Below, piece after piece: positions 38,986 to 49,724 of a stretch of 64,000 nucleotides of DNA. Where the stretch lies: the NCBI RefSeq assembly GCF_006442795.2, contig NZ_CP083956.1, positions 4,813,501 through 4,877,500 on the forward strand. The letters are read 5' to 3'. The translations under genes and the position numbers were made by a program. The notes under the pieces are model-generated. The model was not told the origin of the DNA, did no database searches, and saw nothing but the letters and a program-made list of their open reading frames with translations. Origin of the DNA: Mesorhizobium sp. B1-1-8 (GTDB lineage Bacteria > Pseudomonadota > Alphaproteobacteria > Rhizobiales > Rhizobiaceae). Every line of letters begins with the position of its first letter. Position 1 is the stretch's first letter.

Positions 38986-41199
38986 TCAATCCGTGACGAA
39001 TTCCAGCATGATCGTCGACAGCGGCGGCAAAAGCATCGTCGCCGATATGCCGGCTCCCTCCCCGCTTGCCTCGACCATGCCGCCATTGCCCTTACCGGAA
39101 CCGCCATAGTCGACGGCGTCGGTGTTGATGATCTCGCGCCACTCTCCCGCCTTCGGCAGCGGCACGCGATAGTTCTCGCGCGGCAGCGGCGTGAAATTGG
39201 AGATGACGGCGATCGGGTTGCCGCCGGGCGCGCTGCGCAGCCAGGCGAACACCGAATTGTCGCGGTCGTCGACGATTAGCCAGGAAAAGCCCTCCGGCTC
39301 GCAGTCGCGTGCATGCAGCGACGGGCGTGAGCGGTAGAGGTAATTCAAGTCGCGCACGACCTGCCAGACGCCGCGATGCGGGCCGTAATCGAGCAGGTTC
39401 CAGTCGAGCGCGCGCGCCTCGCTCCACTCGCGGCGCTGGGCATATTCCTGGCCCATGAACAAAAGCTTCTTGCCGGGATAGCCCCACATGAAGGCGTAGT
39501 AGGCGCGCAGCGTGGCGAATTTCTGCCAGTCGTCGCCGGCCATCTTGTGGAGCAGCGTGCCCTTGCCGTGCACAACCTCGTCATGGGAAAGCGGCAGCAC
39601 GAAATTCTCGGAAAAGGCGTAGACCAGGCCGAAGGTGATGTCGTTGTGGTGGTGCTTGCGGAAGATCGGCTCCTTGGAGAGATACTCCAGCGTGTCGTGC
39701 ATGAAGCCCATGTTCCATTTGAAGCCGAAGCCCAGCCCGCCTTCGTGCACAGGGCGCGACACTTTCGGCCATGACGTCGATTCCTCGGCGATGGTCACCA
39801 CGCCCGGATGGTGGCCGTAGAGCTCCTTGTTCATCTTCTGCAGGAAGCTGACGGCCTGCAGGTTCTCGCGGCCGCCCTTCTCGTTGGGGATCCACTCGCC
39901 AGCCTTGCGCGAATAATCGAGGTAGAGCATCGAGGCGACCGCGTCGACGCGCAGACCGTCGACATGGTATTTCTCGGCCCAGAACAGCGCGTTGTTGACG
40001 AGGAACGACACCACCTCGCGGCGTCCGAAATTGTAAATCGCGGTGTTCCAGTCGGGATGGAAGCCCTGGCGCGGATCGGCATGCTCGTAGAGCGCTGTGC
40101 CGTCGAAATGGACCAGGCCATGCTCGTCGACCGGGAAATGCGCCGGCACCCAGTCGAGGATGACGCCGACGCCGGCGCGGTGCGCGCCGTCGACGAAGCG
40201 GGCGAAGCCCTCGGGATCGCCGAAACGGGCCGTCGGCGCATAGAGGCCGGTGGTCTGGTACCCCCAGGACGGATCGTAGGGGTGCTCGGAAATCGGCAGG
40301 AATTCGATATGGGTGAAGCCGGTATCGACCACATAAGGGATCAGCCGACTGGCGAGCTCGTCCCAGGTCAGGAACGTGCCGTCGTCGCGGCGCTGCCACG
40401 AGCCGGCATGGACCTCGTAGATCGAGATCGCCTCGCGCCGGGGATCGGCTTTCCGCCAATAACTGCGATGCGCCTCGTCGCCCCACTGATGCGCCATGGG
40501 CGGCGCCGTCACCGAGGCGGTCGCCGGGCGCAGTTCGGACTCGAAGGCGAACGGATCGGCCTTGAGCGGCAGCCTGACGCCGTCGGGGCCGATGATCTCG
40601 AACTTGTAGGGCCAGCCGGCGCCGAGGTCGGGAATGAAAAGTTCCCAGATGCCGGTGTCGCGACGGTCGCGCATGGTGTGCCGGCGGCCGTCCCATTCGT
40701 TGAAATTGCCGACCACCGAGACGCGCCTGGCGTTCGGCGCCCAGACGGCGAAATGCACGCCGGTTGCGCCCTCATGCTCGATGATATGGGCGCCGAGCTT
40801 GTCGAAGAGCCGCAAGTGCGAGCCTTCGGCGATGTAGTAATCGTCCAGCGGGCCGAGCACCGGGCCGAATGAATAAGGGTCGGTCAGCCACCAGTCGCCG
40901 CCGGCGTTTCTTGCGTGATAGCGCAGCGGCTGGCGCTTGCGGATCGAGAGCTTGCCCTCGAAGAAGCCGGCATCGTCGCGGCGCGACAACTCGCCAGCCT
41001 TCTTGCCGGTCAGCGTGTAGGCGGTGACGAACTCGGCATTGGGCACGAAGCAGCGGGCGACAAAACCGCTGCCGGCTTCGTGCACGCCCAGGATGGCAAA
41101 TGGATCACCATGCGTTCCGGCGACAATCGCCGCGACATCTCCGGCTGGCGCCGGTCCGTCCGGCCCGCCTGTCGCAGCGGTCACGCGCGGTTTCCTCAT
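38986..41199 (-). CDS. glgB: 1,4-alpha-glucan branching enzyme
   Basis: 737 residues, GH13. Two N-terminal carbohydrate-binding regions (about 20-120 and 140-240) precede the barrel with D419 (GLRVDAVASMLY), E472 (TIAEEST) and a conserved aspartate in PLSHDEVVHGKG. It forms alpha-1,6 branches in glycogen. It lies 58 bp after glgP and 63 bp before glgC. GGGAGGG stands 11 nt before ATG 41199. Confidence 0.96.
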   Translation of the reverse strand: MRKPRVTAATGGPDGPAPAGDVAAIVAGTHGDPFAILGVHEAGSGFVARCFVPNAEFVTAYTLTGKKAGELSRRDDAGFFEGKLSIRKRQPLRYHARNAGGDWWLTDPYSFGPVLGPLDDYYIAEGSHLRLFDKLGAHIIEHEGATGVHFAVWAPNARRVSVVGNFNEWDGRRHTMRDRRDTGIWELFIPDLGAGWPYKFEIIGPDGVRLPLKADPFAFESELRPATASVTAPPMAHQWGDEAHRSYWRKADPRREAISIYEVHAGSWQRRDDGTFLTWDELASRLIPYVVDTGFTHIEFLPISEHPYDPSWGYQTTGLYAPTARFGDPEGFARFVDGAHRAGVGVILDWVPAHFPVDEHGLVHFDGTALYEHADPRQGFHPDWNTAIYNFGRREVVSFLVNNALFWAEKYHVDGLRVDAVASMLYLDYSRKAGEWIPNEKGGRENLQAVSFLQKMNKELYGHHPGVVTIAEESTSWPKVSRPVHEGGLGFGFKWNMGFMHDTLEYLSKEPIFRKHHHNDITFGLVYAFSENFVLPLSHDEVVHGKGTLLHKMAGDDWQKFATLRAYYAFMWGYPGKKLLFMGQEYAQRREWSEARALDWNLLDYGPHRGVWQVVRDLNYLYRSRPSLHARDCEPEGFSWLIVDDRDNSVFAWLRSAPGGNPIAVISNFTPLPRENYRVPLPKAGEWREIINTDAVDYGGSGKGNGGMVEASGEGAGISATMLLPPLSTIMLEFVTD

Positions 41200-41257
41200 C
41201 AGGCAGTGTCCCTCCCGGGAGTTGGACCACGTTTGTTCGTGACCTCATGCAATCACA

Positions 41258-43720
41258 TCAGACGGGCACGTTCCAGATTTCTTTCGCATATTGGCGGATC
41301 GTGCGGTCGGATGAGAACCAGCCGACGCGGGCGACATTGCGGATGGCGCGTGCATACCAGTCGGGACTGTCGCGCCAGACGGCGTCGACGTCACGCTGGC
41401 GGTCGGCGTAAGAATCGAAATCGGCGGCCACCATGAACCAGTCGCTCTGATAGAGGCCGTTCATCAGGTCACGGTAGCGGTTGGGATCGTCGGGCGAGAA
41501 GACGCCGGAGGAAATCGCCGCGATCGCCTGCGCCAATTCGGGGGACGCCTCTATGACTTCGCGCGGATTGTAGCCGTTGTTGCGGCGATCGGCGACCTCG
41601 GCGGTGGTGAGGCCGAAGATGAAGATGTTGTCGTCGCCGACATGCTCCTTCATCTCGACATTGGCGCCGTCGAGCGTGCCGATGGTCAGCGCGCCGTTCA
41701 TCATGAACTTCATATTGCCGGTACCGGACGCCTCCATGCCCGCGGTTGAAATCTGCTCCGACAGGTCGGCGGCCGGCATCAGCACCTCGGCCAGGCTGAC
41801 ATTGTAGTTGGGCACGAACACGACCTTCAGCAGGCCGCGCACCGACGGATCGCTGTTGATGACCCTGGCGACGTCGTTGGCCAGTTTGATGATCAGCTTG
41901 GCGTTGTGGTAGCTGGGCGCCGCCTTGCCGCCGAAGATTTTCACACGCGGCATCCAGCCGCGCTCGGGATGCGAGCGGATCTGGTCGTAAAGCGCGATCG
42001 CCTCGAGGATGTTGAGCAGCTGGCGCTTGTATTCGTGGATACGCTTGACCTGGATGTCGAACAGCGCCGAGGGATCGAGCTTGATGCCGAGCCGGTCGGC
42101 GACGAGGTTGGAAAGCTTCACCTTGTTCTGCCGTTTCACGGCGGCGAATTTTTCGCGGAAAGCGGCGTCGGCGGCGAACGCATCGAGCCCCTTGATCGCC
42201 TCGATGTCGTCCATGAAGCGGTCGCCGATCGCCTCGCGGGCAAGCGCGGTCAGACCGGGATTGCACTGGATCAGCCAGCGCCGCGGCGTGATGCCGTTGG
42301 TCTTGTTGTTGATGCGGCCGGGATAGAGCCGGTGGAGATCGGCGAATACCGTTTCCTTCATCAGCTCGGTGTGCAGCGCCGAGACGCCGTTGATCGAATG
42401 CGAGCCGACGAAGGCGAGATTGCCCATGCGCACGCGGCGCTCGCCATTTTCCTGGATCAGCGAGATGCGGCTGATCTGCTCGCCGGAGAAAAGGTTGGTG
42501 GCGCGCGCCTCGAGCAGCACCTGCGCATTGATGGCGTAGACGATCTGCATATGGCGCGGCAAAAGCCGCTCGAACAGCGGCACCGGCCAGCTTTCCAGCG
42601 CCTCCGGCAGAAGCGTGTGGTTGGTGTAGCCGAAGGTACGCTTGGTGGTGTCCCAGGCGAGATCGAAATCCAAGCCGTGAACATCCATCAAGAGCCGCAT
42701 CAGCTCCGGCACGGCGATCGCCGGATGCGTGTCGTTCAAATGGATCGCGGCCTTGTCGGGCAGCGACTTCAGGTCGCCATACTGGCTCAAATGGCGCTGG
42801 ATGATGTCCTGGAGCGAGGCGGTGGAGAAGAAATACTCCTGGCGCAGCCTGAGCTCCTGGCCTGCCATGTGGGAGTCGGCCGGATAGAGCACGCGCGACA
42901 GGGCGTCGGCCTTGTTGCTCTCGGCGAGCGCGCCGATATGGTCGCCGGCATTGAACTTGTCGAGCAGGATCGGATCGATCGGCATGCCCGACCACAACCG
43001 CAACGTGTTGACGCGCCTGGCGCGCCAGCCGGCGACCGGCGTGTCGTAGGCGACGGCCAGCACGTGCTCGTTCGGCTTCCAGATATGGCGTTCGCGCCTG
43101 CCGTCCTTGGAGGTGATCGATTCCACCGAGCCGCCGAAGCCGACCTCGAAGGAGCGCTCGCGCCGCTCGAACTCCCAGGAATTGCCATGGTCGAGCCAGT
43201 TCTCCGGCAACTCGACCTGCCAGCCGTCATGGATCTCCTGGCGGAACATGCCGTTGGCGTAGCGGATGCCGTAGCCATGCGCCGGGATGTCGACGGTCGC
43301 CATGCTCTCCATGAAGCAGGCGGCAAGCCGGCCGAGACCGCCATTGCCCAGGGCCGCGTCCGGCTCGAGGGCCGCGATCAGATCGAGGTCGACGCCGAGC
43401 GAGGACAGCGCCTCGCGCATGTTGTCCATCAGGCCGAGGTTGGAGAAGGCGTCGCGCATCAGGCGGCCGATGAGGAATTCGAGCGAGAGGTAATAGACCC
43501 GCTTTTCCTGCTGGTCGTAGGCCTCCCTGGTCGCCTCCATCCAGTGATCGACGATGCGGTCGCGCACGACCTTGATCGAGGCGGTCAGCCAGTCATGCGG
43601 CGTGGCGACGGTGACGTCCTTGCCGACCCTGTATTTGAGGGACAGCAAGACCTCTTCAGCGAGCGTCTTCGGATCTGGATAATCGAGAGCGGGAGCCTCG
43701 ATCGTCACGGCGGATGTCAT
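41258..43720 (-). CDS. glgP: Glycogen phosphorylase
   Basis: 820 residues, GT35. The PLP lysine is K671 in EASGTGNMKFMMNGALTIGT. The N-terminal EFLIGRLMRD and GNGGLGRLAACF are conserved. It releases glucose-1-phosphate from glycogen chain ends. ATG 43720 has GAGAGG upstream. It is the first glg gene; 143 bp separate it from frcA on the same strand, and a 26-codon leader-like ORF (43746-43826) occupies most of that gap. Confidence 0.96.
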   Translation of the reverse strand: MTSAVTIEAPALDYPDPKTLAEEVLLSLKYRVGKDVTVATPHDWLTASIKVVRDRIVDHWMEATREAYDQQEKRVYYLSLEFLIGRLMRDAFSNLGLMDNMREALSSLGVDLDLIAALEPDAALGNGGLGRLAACFMESMATVDIPAHGYGIRYANGMFRQEIHDGWQVELPENWLDHGNSWEFERRERSFEVGFGGSVESITSKDGRRERHIWKPNEHVLAVAYDTPVAGWRARRVNTLRLWSGMPIDPILLDKFNAGDHIGALAESNKADALSRVLYPADSHMAGQELRLRQEYFFSTASLQDIIQRHLSQYGDLKSLPDKAAIHLNDTHPAIAVPELMRLLMDVHGLDFDLAWDTTKRTFGYTNHTLLPEALESWPVPLFERLLPRHMQIVYAINAQVLLEARATNLFSGEQISRISLIQENGERRVRMGNLAFVGSHSINGVSALHTELMKETVFADLHRLYPGRINNKTNGITPRRWLIQCNPGLTALAREAIGDRFMDDIEAIKGLDAFAADAAFREKFAAVKRQNKVKLSNLVADRLGIKLDPSALFDIQVKRIHEYKRQLLNILEAIALYDQIRSHPERGWMPRVKIFGGKAAPSYHNAKLIIKLANDVARVINSDPSVRGLLKVVFVPNYNVSLAEVLMPAADLSEQISTAGMEASGTGNMKFMMNGALTIGTLDGANVEMKEHVGDDNIFIFGLTTAEVADRRNNGYNPREVIEASPELAQAIAAISSGVFSPDDPNRYRDLMNGLYQSDWFMVAADFDSYADRQRDVDAVWRDSPDWYARAIRNVARVGWFSSDRTIRQYAKEIWNVPV

Positions 43721-43745
43721 AATCGCCTCTCATTTGATAGCCTGA

Positions 43746-43826
43746 TCATACCGGCTTTCGTCGTTCGTCCCAGCCCGTCGCACTGCATTGCAGCATACGT
43801 TCAATCGGTTTAGATGACCAAGCCAT
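43746..43826 (-). CDS. Possible 26-residue leader peptide upstream of glgP
   Basis: ATG at 43826 is preceded, with a 5-nt spacer, by a perfect AGGAGG (complement of 43832-43837), the best ribosome site in the neighbourhood. It encodes about MAWSSKPIERMLQCSATGWD and ends at TGA 43746-43748, 25 nt before glgP. The codon choice is less GC-rich at third positions than in the neighbours, so it may be a leader with regulatory use rather than a classical gene, or chance. No known family. It could couple glgP translation to upstream frcA transcript or sense a condition through its codons; both ideas are inference. Confidence 0.4.
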   Translation of the reverse strand: MAWSSKPIERMLQCSATGWDERRKPV

Positions 43827-43863
43827 TCGGTCCTCCTGCGGCGATTTACCCGTCAATTGCCGA

Positions 43864-44642
<779 letters not shown>

Positions 44643-44646
<4 letters not shown>

Positions 44647-45761
44647 GCTGAAATCCTCCTGATCCATTGGTCGATGGTCACCGCGACGATGATCAGCACG
44701 CCGACAGCAAAGTCCTGCCACAGGAGTTCGAGGCCCGAAAGCGCCAGGCCGTTGCGGAAGACGCCGACGATCAATGCGCCGATCAGCGTTCCAACGATTG
44801 AGCCGCGGCCGCCGAAAAGCGACGTGCCGCCGATCACCACGGCGGTGATGGAATCGAGGTTGGCGGTCTGCCCGGCCTGCGGGCTAACACCGCCGATGCG
44901 GCCGATAAGCACCCAGGCGGCGATCGCGCAAATCAGTCCCGCAAGACCGTAGACGGCGATCAGGGTGCGGTTGGCATTGATGCCCGCGAGCATCGCCGAA
45001 TCCGGATCGTCGCCGGTGGCATAGACATGTCGTCCGAACGGCGTTCGATTGAGCACGTACCAGATTAAGACCGCAAGAACGAGCATCAGCAGCGAACCAT
45101 AGGTCAACACCCATCCCTTGAGGAAGGTCCAGTCGAGCCCAAGCGTCCTGGAAAAGAAGTCATAAGGTTTGATGATCGTGCCGGTCCATTGCAGGAACGG
45201 CGCCGATGCCTGCATGTCCTGCTGGCGAATGGTCTCGCTTTGCGAGTACCAGACATTGAGCGCGCCAAAAATGCTCCAGGTGCCGAGCGTGACAATGAAG
45301 GGCGGAAGCCGCAGCATCGTCACGATGAGGCCGTTGACGACGCCGCAAGCAAGACCGCAGAGCAACCCCAACGGAAAGGCGATGATGACCGGCACGCCAT
45401 AGACCACGGCAGTTCGCCCCATCACCACCGAGCAGAGGATCATGATGGCGCCGACCGACAGGTCGATGCCCGCCGTGAGGATCACAAGCGTCTGCGCTAC
45501 GCCGAGCACGGCGATGATCGTGACCTGCTGCAGCACCAGCGAGAAGTTGAACGGCGCGAAGAATCTGTCCGGTGCGGCGATCGTGAAAATGATGACGCCA
45601 AAAAGCAGAACTATGAACGGAATGGATGTGGGATACTGGTGCAGGAACCCCTGCAGGCGCCGGATCCATCCGGCGTCCGGTTCGTCGAAACTGGCCAGCG
45701 CCTCACCGGCACCCTTCAACCCGCGTTCGGCCGTTGCCAAACCCGCCGTATCGTCACTCAT
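44643..45761 (-). CDS. frcC: Fructose ABC transporter permease
   Basis: 372 residues, RbsC/FrcC type with about 8-10 membrane helices and a long hydrophilic N-terminal region (1-45). Recognisable blocks are GVAQTLVILTAGIDLSVGAIM, PPFIVTLGTWSIFGALNVWY and TAVVIGGTSLFGGRGSIVGT. It forms the inner membrane channel for fructose. It starts 96 bp after frcB, behind a 10-bp stem-loop, and overlaps frcA by 4 bp. Confidence 0.94.
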
Positions 45762-45790
45762 GAAGATAATCCTCCCGGCGCCCCCGTTGT

Positions 45791-45813
45791 GAGGGGACGC
45801 GACGCGTCCCCTC
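45791..45813 (-). promoter_or_regulatory. Stem-loop between frcB and frcC
   Basis: Perfect 10-bp inverted repeat GAGGGGACGC (45791-45800) and its complement (45804-45813) around a 3-base loop, 44 nt after the frcB stop. Like the hairpin after oppA, it probably raises binding-protein mRNA over permease mRNA. Confidence 0.6.
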
Positions 45814-45857
45814 CGAGGTTTTGAACATAGCCGTCGTGTGACGGAGTTGAAAGGCTC

Positions 45858-46877
45858 TTAACCCCAGCAGAGCTTCAGGCCTTCCTCGACCGAAATCGAC
45901 TTCACGCCTTCAACCGGCTTGGCGGTGATGAGCTGCGCACCGGTGTCGAGGAAACCCATCTTGGGGTCGATGTCAGGGATCTTGCCCGAGACGATCGCTT
46001 CGAGCGCCATCGACGCCATCTTCAACGGATATTGCTGGCTGGTCGCGCCGATCACGCCGGCCTTGACGTTCTTCACGCCCGGGCAGCCCCCGTCGATCGA
46101 AACAATCATCACGCTGCCGTCATCCTTGCCCACTGCCTTGAGTGCCTCCCAGGCGCCGGCCGCGGCAGGCTCGTTGATCGTGTAGACGACATTCACGTCC
46201 GGGCACTTCTGCAATGCGTTTTCCATCGCCGTGCGGCCCTTCTCCTGGTCGCCCTGGCTGATTTCGTGATCGCAGATGCGCTTGTCGTCCTCATCGCCGT
46301 ATTTGTTGGGATCCTTCACGTCGATGCCGAAGCCCTGCATGAAGCCCTGATCGCGCAGAAAGTCGACGGTCGGCTGGTTGGTGGCGAGGTCGAGAAACAC
46401 TATCTTGGCGTTTGCCGCCTTGTCGCCAAGAGTCTTGGAGGCCCACTGACCGATCAGCATGCCGGCCTTGCGGTTATCGGTGGCGAAGGTCGCGTCAGCG
46501 GCGTCCATTGGATCGAGCGGCGTATCGAGCACGATCACCTTGAGGCCGGCGTCGCGCGCCTTTTTGATAGTCGGCACGATTGCCTTGGAGTCGCTCGGCA
46601 CGATGGCAAAACCCTTGGCCCCGGCAGAGATCAGGTTCTCGATCGCCGCCACCTGGCCGTCATTGTCGCCATCGAACTTGCCGGCTGCGGTGATCAGGGT
46701 AACGCCGAGTTCCTTGGCCTTGGCCTGAGCGCCCTCGCGCATTTTCACGAAGAAAGGATTGGTTTCGGTCTTGGTGATCAGGCCGACGGTATCGGCCGCA
46801 TATGAAGCGCTTGCCATCGCGCCGCAAAAGGCAAGGCCAGCAACAGCCGCCTTGACGATATTCCATCTACTACCCAT
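45858..46877 (-). CDS. frcB: Fructose-binding periplasmic protein
   Basis: 339 residues. A signal peptide (about 1-27, ending SYA) precedes the mature [19 protein letters not shown]; the family-typical [18 protein letters not shown] block, DTPLDP and [12 protein letters not shown] follow. It is the SBP of the FrcBCA system, close to ribose/xylose binding proteins. ATG 46877 has GGGAGG at good spacing. It is divergent from frcR, with a shared operator between. Confidence 0.94.
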   Translation of the reverse strand: MGSRWNIVKAAVAGLAFCGAMASASYAADTVGLITKTETNPFFVKMREGAQAKAKELGVTLITAAGKFDGDNDGQVAAIENLISAGAKGFAIVPSDSKAIVPTIKKARDAGLKVIVLDTPLDPMDAADATFATDNRKAGMLIGQWASKTLGDKAANAKIVFLDLATNQPTVDFLRDQGFMQGFGIDVKDPNKYGDEDDKRICDHEISQGDQEKGRTAMENALQKCPDVNVVYTINEPAAAGAWEALKAVGKDDGSVMIVSIDGGCPGVKNVKAGVIGATSQQYPLKMASMALEAIVSGKIPDIDPKMGFLDTGAQLITAKPVEGVKSISVEEGLKLCWG

Positions 46878-46989
46878 GACGTTCCTCCCAATGATGCATC
46901 TTCGGATGCCGGCCAACCGGCCTCCCAAGCATCCATGACATTCTCCCAGCATGGACGCCTGATCGCAACAGATACCAGTCGGCGATTGC

Positions 46990-47025
46990 TGTCAATAATT
47001 AAATCACTCTTATTTATTATTGACA
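46990..47025. promoter_or_regulatory. Shared divergent operator/promoter frcB-frcR
   Basis: A 9-bp perfect inverted repeat, GTCAATAAT (46991-46999) and ATTATTGAC (47016-47024), separated by 16 bp of AT-rich DNA. Each arm, with one more base, forms a perfect -35 TTGACA: on the plus strand at 47020-47025 toward frcR (a weak CATTCT -10 follows after 17 bp) and on the minus strand at 46990-46995 toward frcB. A dimeric ROK repressor bound here would mask both -35 boxes at once. Placement is read directly; the binding protein is inferred to be FrcR. Confidence 0.65.
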
Positions 47026-47088
47026 CACTTGCGCTGTTCACTCATTCTGAACGAAAAGCCTGTGTAGGGAAACTACGGGAGGAACAGG

Positions 47089-48315
47089 GTGGAGACCGGC
47101 ATTGCGAGGCGCGGTTCGCCCGAGGCTTTGGAGAGCCGTCTTAATCGCGGCACCAACCAGAGCGGCATGCGCGACCACAATGAACGGCTCGTGCTGTCGC
47201 TGGTCCGCCAGCACGGCAGCCTTGCCAAATCCGACATTGCGCGCATGACCGGGCTATCGGCCCAGACCGTATCGGTCATCATGCGCGAACTGGAGGAAGA
47301 CAAGCTTCTGCTGCGCCAGGCGCCGTTGCGCGGCAAGATCGGCCAGCCCTCGATCCCGATGGCGCTCAACCCGGAAGGCGCCTTCTTCATCGGTCTCAAG
47401 ATCGGCCGCCGCAGCGCCGAGCTGGTGCTGATCGACTTCCTCGGCAATGTGCGTTCGATGCTGCAGAATTCCTACCGCTATCCGGCGCCGCGCGAGACGG
47501 TGGAGTTCGTCACCGCCGGAATCAAGACGATGCGCGCGGAGCTGACGCCGACGCAGGACAAGCGCATCGCCGGGCTCGGCATCGCCATGCCGTTCGAACT
47601 CTGGAACTGGGCAGACACCGCCGGGGCGCCGCGCGACGTCATGGACGAGTGGCGCCATCGCGACATCCGCGCCGACATCCAGGCACAATGCGAGTTTCCG
47701 GTCTATCTGCAGAATGACGCCACCTCCGCCTGCGGCGCCGAGCTTGTCTTCGGCCAGGCGGGAGCGGCGCGCGACTTCGTCTATTTCTACATCGGCGCCT
47801 TTGCCGGCGGCGGCATCGTGCTTAACGGCCGCCTGTTCAGCGGCCCGACCGGCAATGCCGGCGCGTTGGGCTCGATGCCTGTGCCGGGGCCGGACGGCAA
47901 GCCGGCGCAGCTTATCGACGTCGCCTCGATCGCGATGCTGGAAAAGGCGCTTTCCGCCAAAGGCATCGACGGCTCCTACCTTTGGACCTCGCCGCAGGAA
48001 TGGGGCGAGATCGGCGCCGAGCTGGACGACTGGATCGCCGGCGCGGCGCAGGCGCTGGCCTACGCCATCGTCGCAGCCTGCGCCATCATCGATTTCGAGG
48101 CGGCGGTGATCGACGGATGGATGCCGCTTGGCGTGCGGCGCAGGCTCGTCGACGCGGTCACCGACGCCATCGCCGGCATCGACGCCGAGGGCCTGAAACT
48201 GCCGGTCGTGCGCGAAGGCACAGTCGGCATTCATGCCCGCGCGCTGGGCGGCGCCAGCCTGCCGCTTTCCGAGCGCTTCCTGATCGGGCCGAACACGATC
48301 TCCGGGGGCACCTGA
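47089..48315 (+). CDS. frcR: ROK-family transcriptional regulator FrcR
   Basis: 408 residues. The N-terminal winged helix (about 25-75: NERLVLSLVRQHGSLAKSDIARMTGLSAQTVSVIMRELEED) is followed by a ROK kinase-like domain (about 100-400) with AGLGIAMPFELW and NDATSACGAELVFGQ. It should repress fructose uptake genes until the sugar or its phosphate binds. GTG 47089 has GGGAGG (47077-47082) at 6 nt. It is followed closely by fucU and frcK. Confidence 0.9.
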   Translation: METGIARRGSPEALESRLNRGTNQSGMRDHNERLVLSLVRQHGSLAKSDIARMTGLSAQTVSVIMRELEEDKLLLRQAPLRGKIGQPSIPMALNPEGAFFIGLKIGRRSAELVLIDFLGNVRSMLQNSYRYPAPRETVEFVTAGIKTMRAELTPTQDKRIAGLGIAMPFELWNWADTAGAPRDVMDEWRHRDIRADIQAQCEFPVYLQNDATSACGAELVFGQAGAARDFVYFYIGAFAGGGIVLNGRLFSGPTGNAGALGSMPVPGPDGKPAQLIDVASIAMLEKALSAKGIDGSYLWTSPQEWGEIGAELDDWIAGAAQALAYAIVAACAIIDFEAAVIDGWMPLGVRRRLVDAVTDAIAGIDAEGLKLPVVREGTVGIHARALGGASLPLSERFLIGPNTISGGT

Positions 48316-48317
48316 TC

Positions 48318-48761
48318 ATGCTGATCGGCATCCCGCCGCTGCTCGGCCCGCAGCTTCTGGCGACGCTCAGGGCAATGGGGCACGGCGACGAGATCGCGAT
48401 CGTCGACGGCAATTACCCGGCCGAGGAACAGGCAAAGCGGTTGATCCGAACCGACGGCCATCCCATCATTGCGGTGCTCGATGCCGTGCTCAGCGTGCTG
48501 CCGGTGGACGACGCCGTGCCGCAAGCACTGTTCCGCGCCTCGGTCAAAGGCGATCCGGCGCTCGCCGATCCCGTGCATCACGAGATGGAGGCGATCTGCG
48601 CCAGGCGCGCGCCGGGCCACAAGGTGATTGCGCTGGCCGGTCCCGACTTCTATGCACGCGTCAAGGCCGCGCACGCCATCGTGGCGACCAGCGAACCCAG
48701 GCTCTATGCTAACATCATCATTCGCAAGGGCGTGATTTATCCGCCGGAGACCAAGACATAA
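48318..48761 (+). CDS. RbsD/FucU-family sugar mutarotase
   Basis: 147 residues. MLIGIPPLLGPQLLATLRAMGHGDEIAIVDGNYP and the catalytic-region block MEAICARRAPGHKVIAL match RbsD/FucU pyranase-mutarotases, which speed anomer exchange of imported sugars, here plausibly fructose. Its ATG 48318 lies 2 nt after the frcR stop. Its TAA overlaps the ATG of frcK (TAATG). Confidence 0.88.
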   Translation: MLIGIPPLLGPQLLATLRAMGHGDEIAIVDGNYPAEEQAKRLIRTDGHPIIAVLDAVLSVLPVDDAVPQALFRASVKGDPALADPVHHEMEAICARRAPGHKVIALAGPDFYARVKAAHAIVATSEPRLYANIIIRKGVIYPPETKT

Positions 48762-49684
48762 TGATCCTTTGCTGTGGCGAAGCCCTGATAGACATGCTGC
48801 CGCGCACGACGACGGGAGGCGAAGCGGCCTTCGCGCCCTATGTCGGCGGTGCGGTGTTCAACACGGCGATCGCGCTCGGGCGCCTGGGTGCCCCGACAGG
48901 TTTCTTTTCGGGCCTGTCCTCCGACCTGTTCGGCGGCCAGTTCCGCGAGGCGCTGGGAGCAAGCAAGGTCAGCTCGACCTATGCGCACACCTCGGCCCGG
49001 CCGACCACGCTCGCCTTCGTGCGGCTCACCAATGGCCAGGCGACCTACACTTTCTACGACGAGAACACCGCCGGCCGCATGCTCACCATCGAGAACCTGC
49101 CGAAGCTGGGTGCCGAGATTGAGGCGATGCTGTTCGGCGCCATCAGCCTGATCTCCGAGCCGGCGGGATCGGCCTATGAGGAGTTCATGCGGCGCGAGCA
49201 CGAGAGCCGGCTGATGATGCTCGACCCCAATATCCGCCCGAACTTCATCCCGGACAAGGCAAAGCATCTGCGGCGCATCCGCGAGATGATGGCGATGGCA
49301 GATATCGTCAAATTGTCGGACGAGGACCTCAACTGGTTCGACGAGGCCGGCTCGCATGAGGACGTCGTCCGCAACTGGCTGGATCGCGGCCCCAAGCTGA
49401 TCGTCGTCACCCATGGCAGCGAAGGCGCCGTCGGCTACAGCAAGGAACATAAGGTCACGGTCGTGCCGCAGAAGGTCAAGGTGGTCGACACGGTCGGCGC
49501 CGGCGACACTTTCAATGCCGGCATTCTCGCCTCGCTGCACGAGCAGGGCCTGCTCAACAAGGCGGCGATTGGTGGCCTGTCCGAGGACGCGATCCGCCAG
49601 GCGCTGGCGCTTGGCGCCAAGGCTGCGGCGGTGACGGTGTCGCGCGCCGGCGCCAACCCGCCCTGGCGGCACGAGATCGCCTGA
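48761..49684 (+). CDS. frcK: Fructokinase (PfkB family)
   Basis: 307 residues. The PfkB signatures are GGAVFNTAIALGRLG near 29-43 and the C-terminal DTVGAGDTFNAG with catalytic base D249. It phosphorylates fructose to fructose-6-phosphate, feeding glycolysis, GDP-mannose and glycogen. It starts inside the mutarotase stop (TAATG). A hairpin at 49696-49724 follows. Confidence 0.92.
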   Translation: MILCCGEALIDMLPRTTTGGEAAFAPYVGGAVFNTAIALGRLGAPTGFFSGLSSDLFGGQFREALGASKVSSTYAHTSARPTTLAFVRLTNGQATYTFYDENTAGRMLTIENLPKLGAEIEAMLFGAISLISEPAGSAYEEFMRREHESRLMMLDPNIRPNFIPDKAKHLRRIREMMAMADIVKLSDEDLNWFDEAGSHEDVVRNWLDRGPKLIVVTHGSEGAVGYSKEHKVTVVPQKVKVVDTVGAGDTFNAGILASLHEQGLLNKAAIGGLSEDAIRQALALGAKAAAVTVSRAGANPPWRHEIA

Positions 49685-49695
49685 CCGGTTGTCCG

Positions 49696-49724
49696 GATTG
49701 GCCGAAAGGCCTCGCCGGCCGATC
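49696..49724 (+). terminator. Terminator-like hairpin after frcK
   Basis: GATTGGCCG (49696-49704) and CGGCCGATC (49716-49724) pair as a 9-bp stem (one G-T) around an 11-nt loop; a partly T-rich stretch follows. It lies 12 nt after the stop. A smaller GGCC-GAAA-GGCC hairpin is nested in it. Confidence 0.4.
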
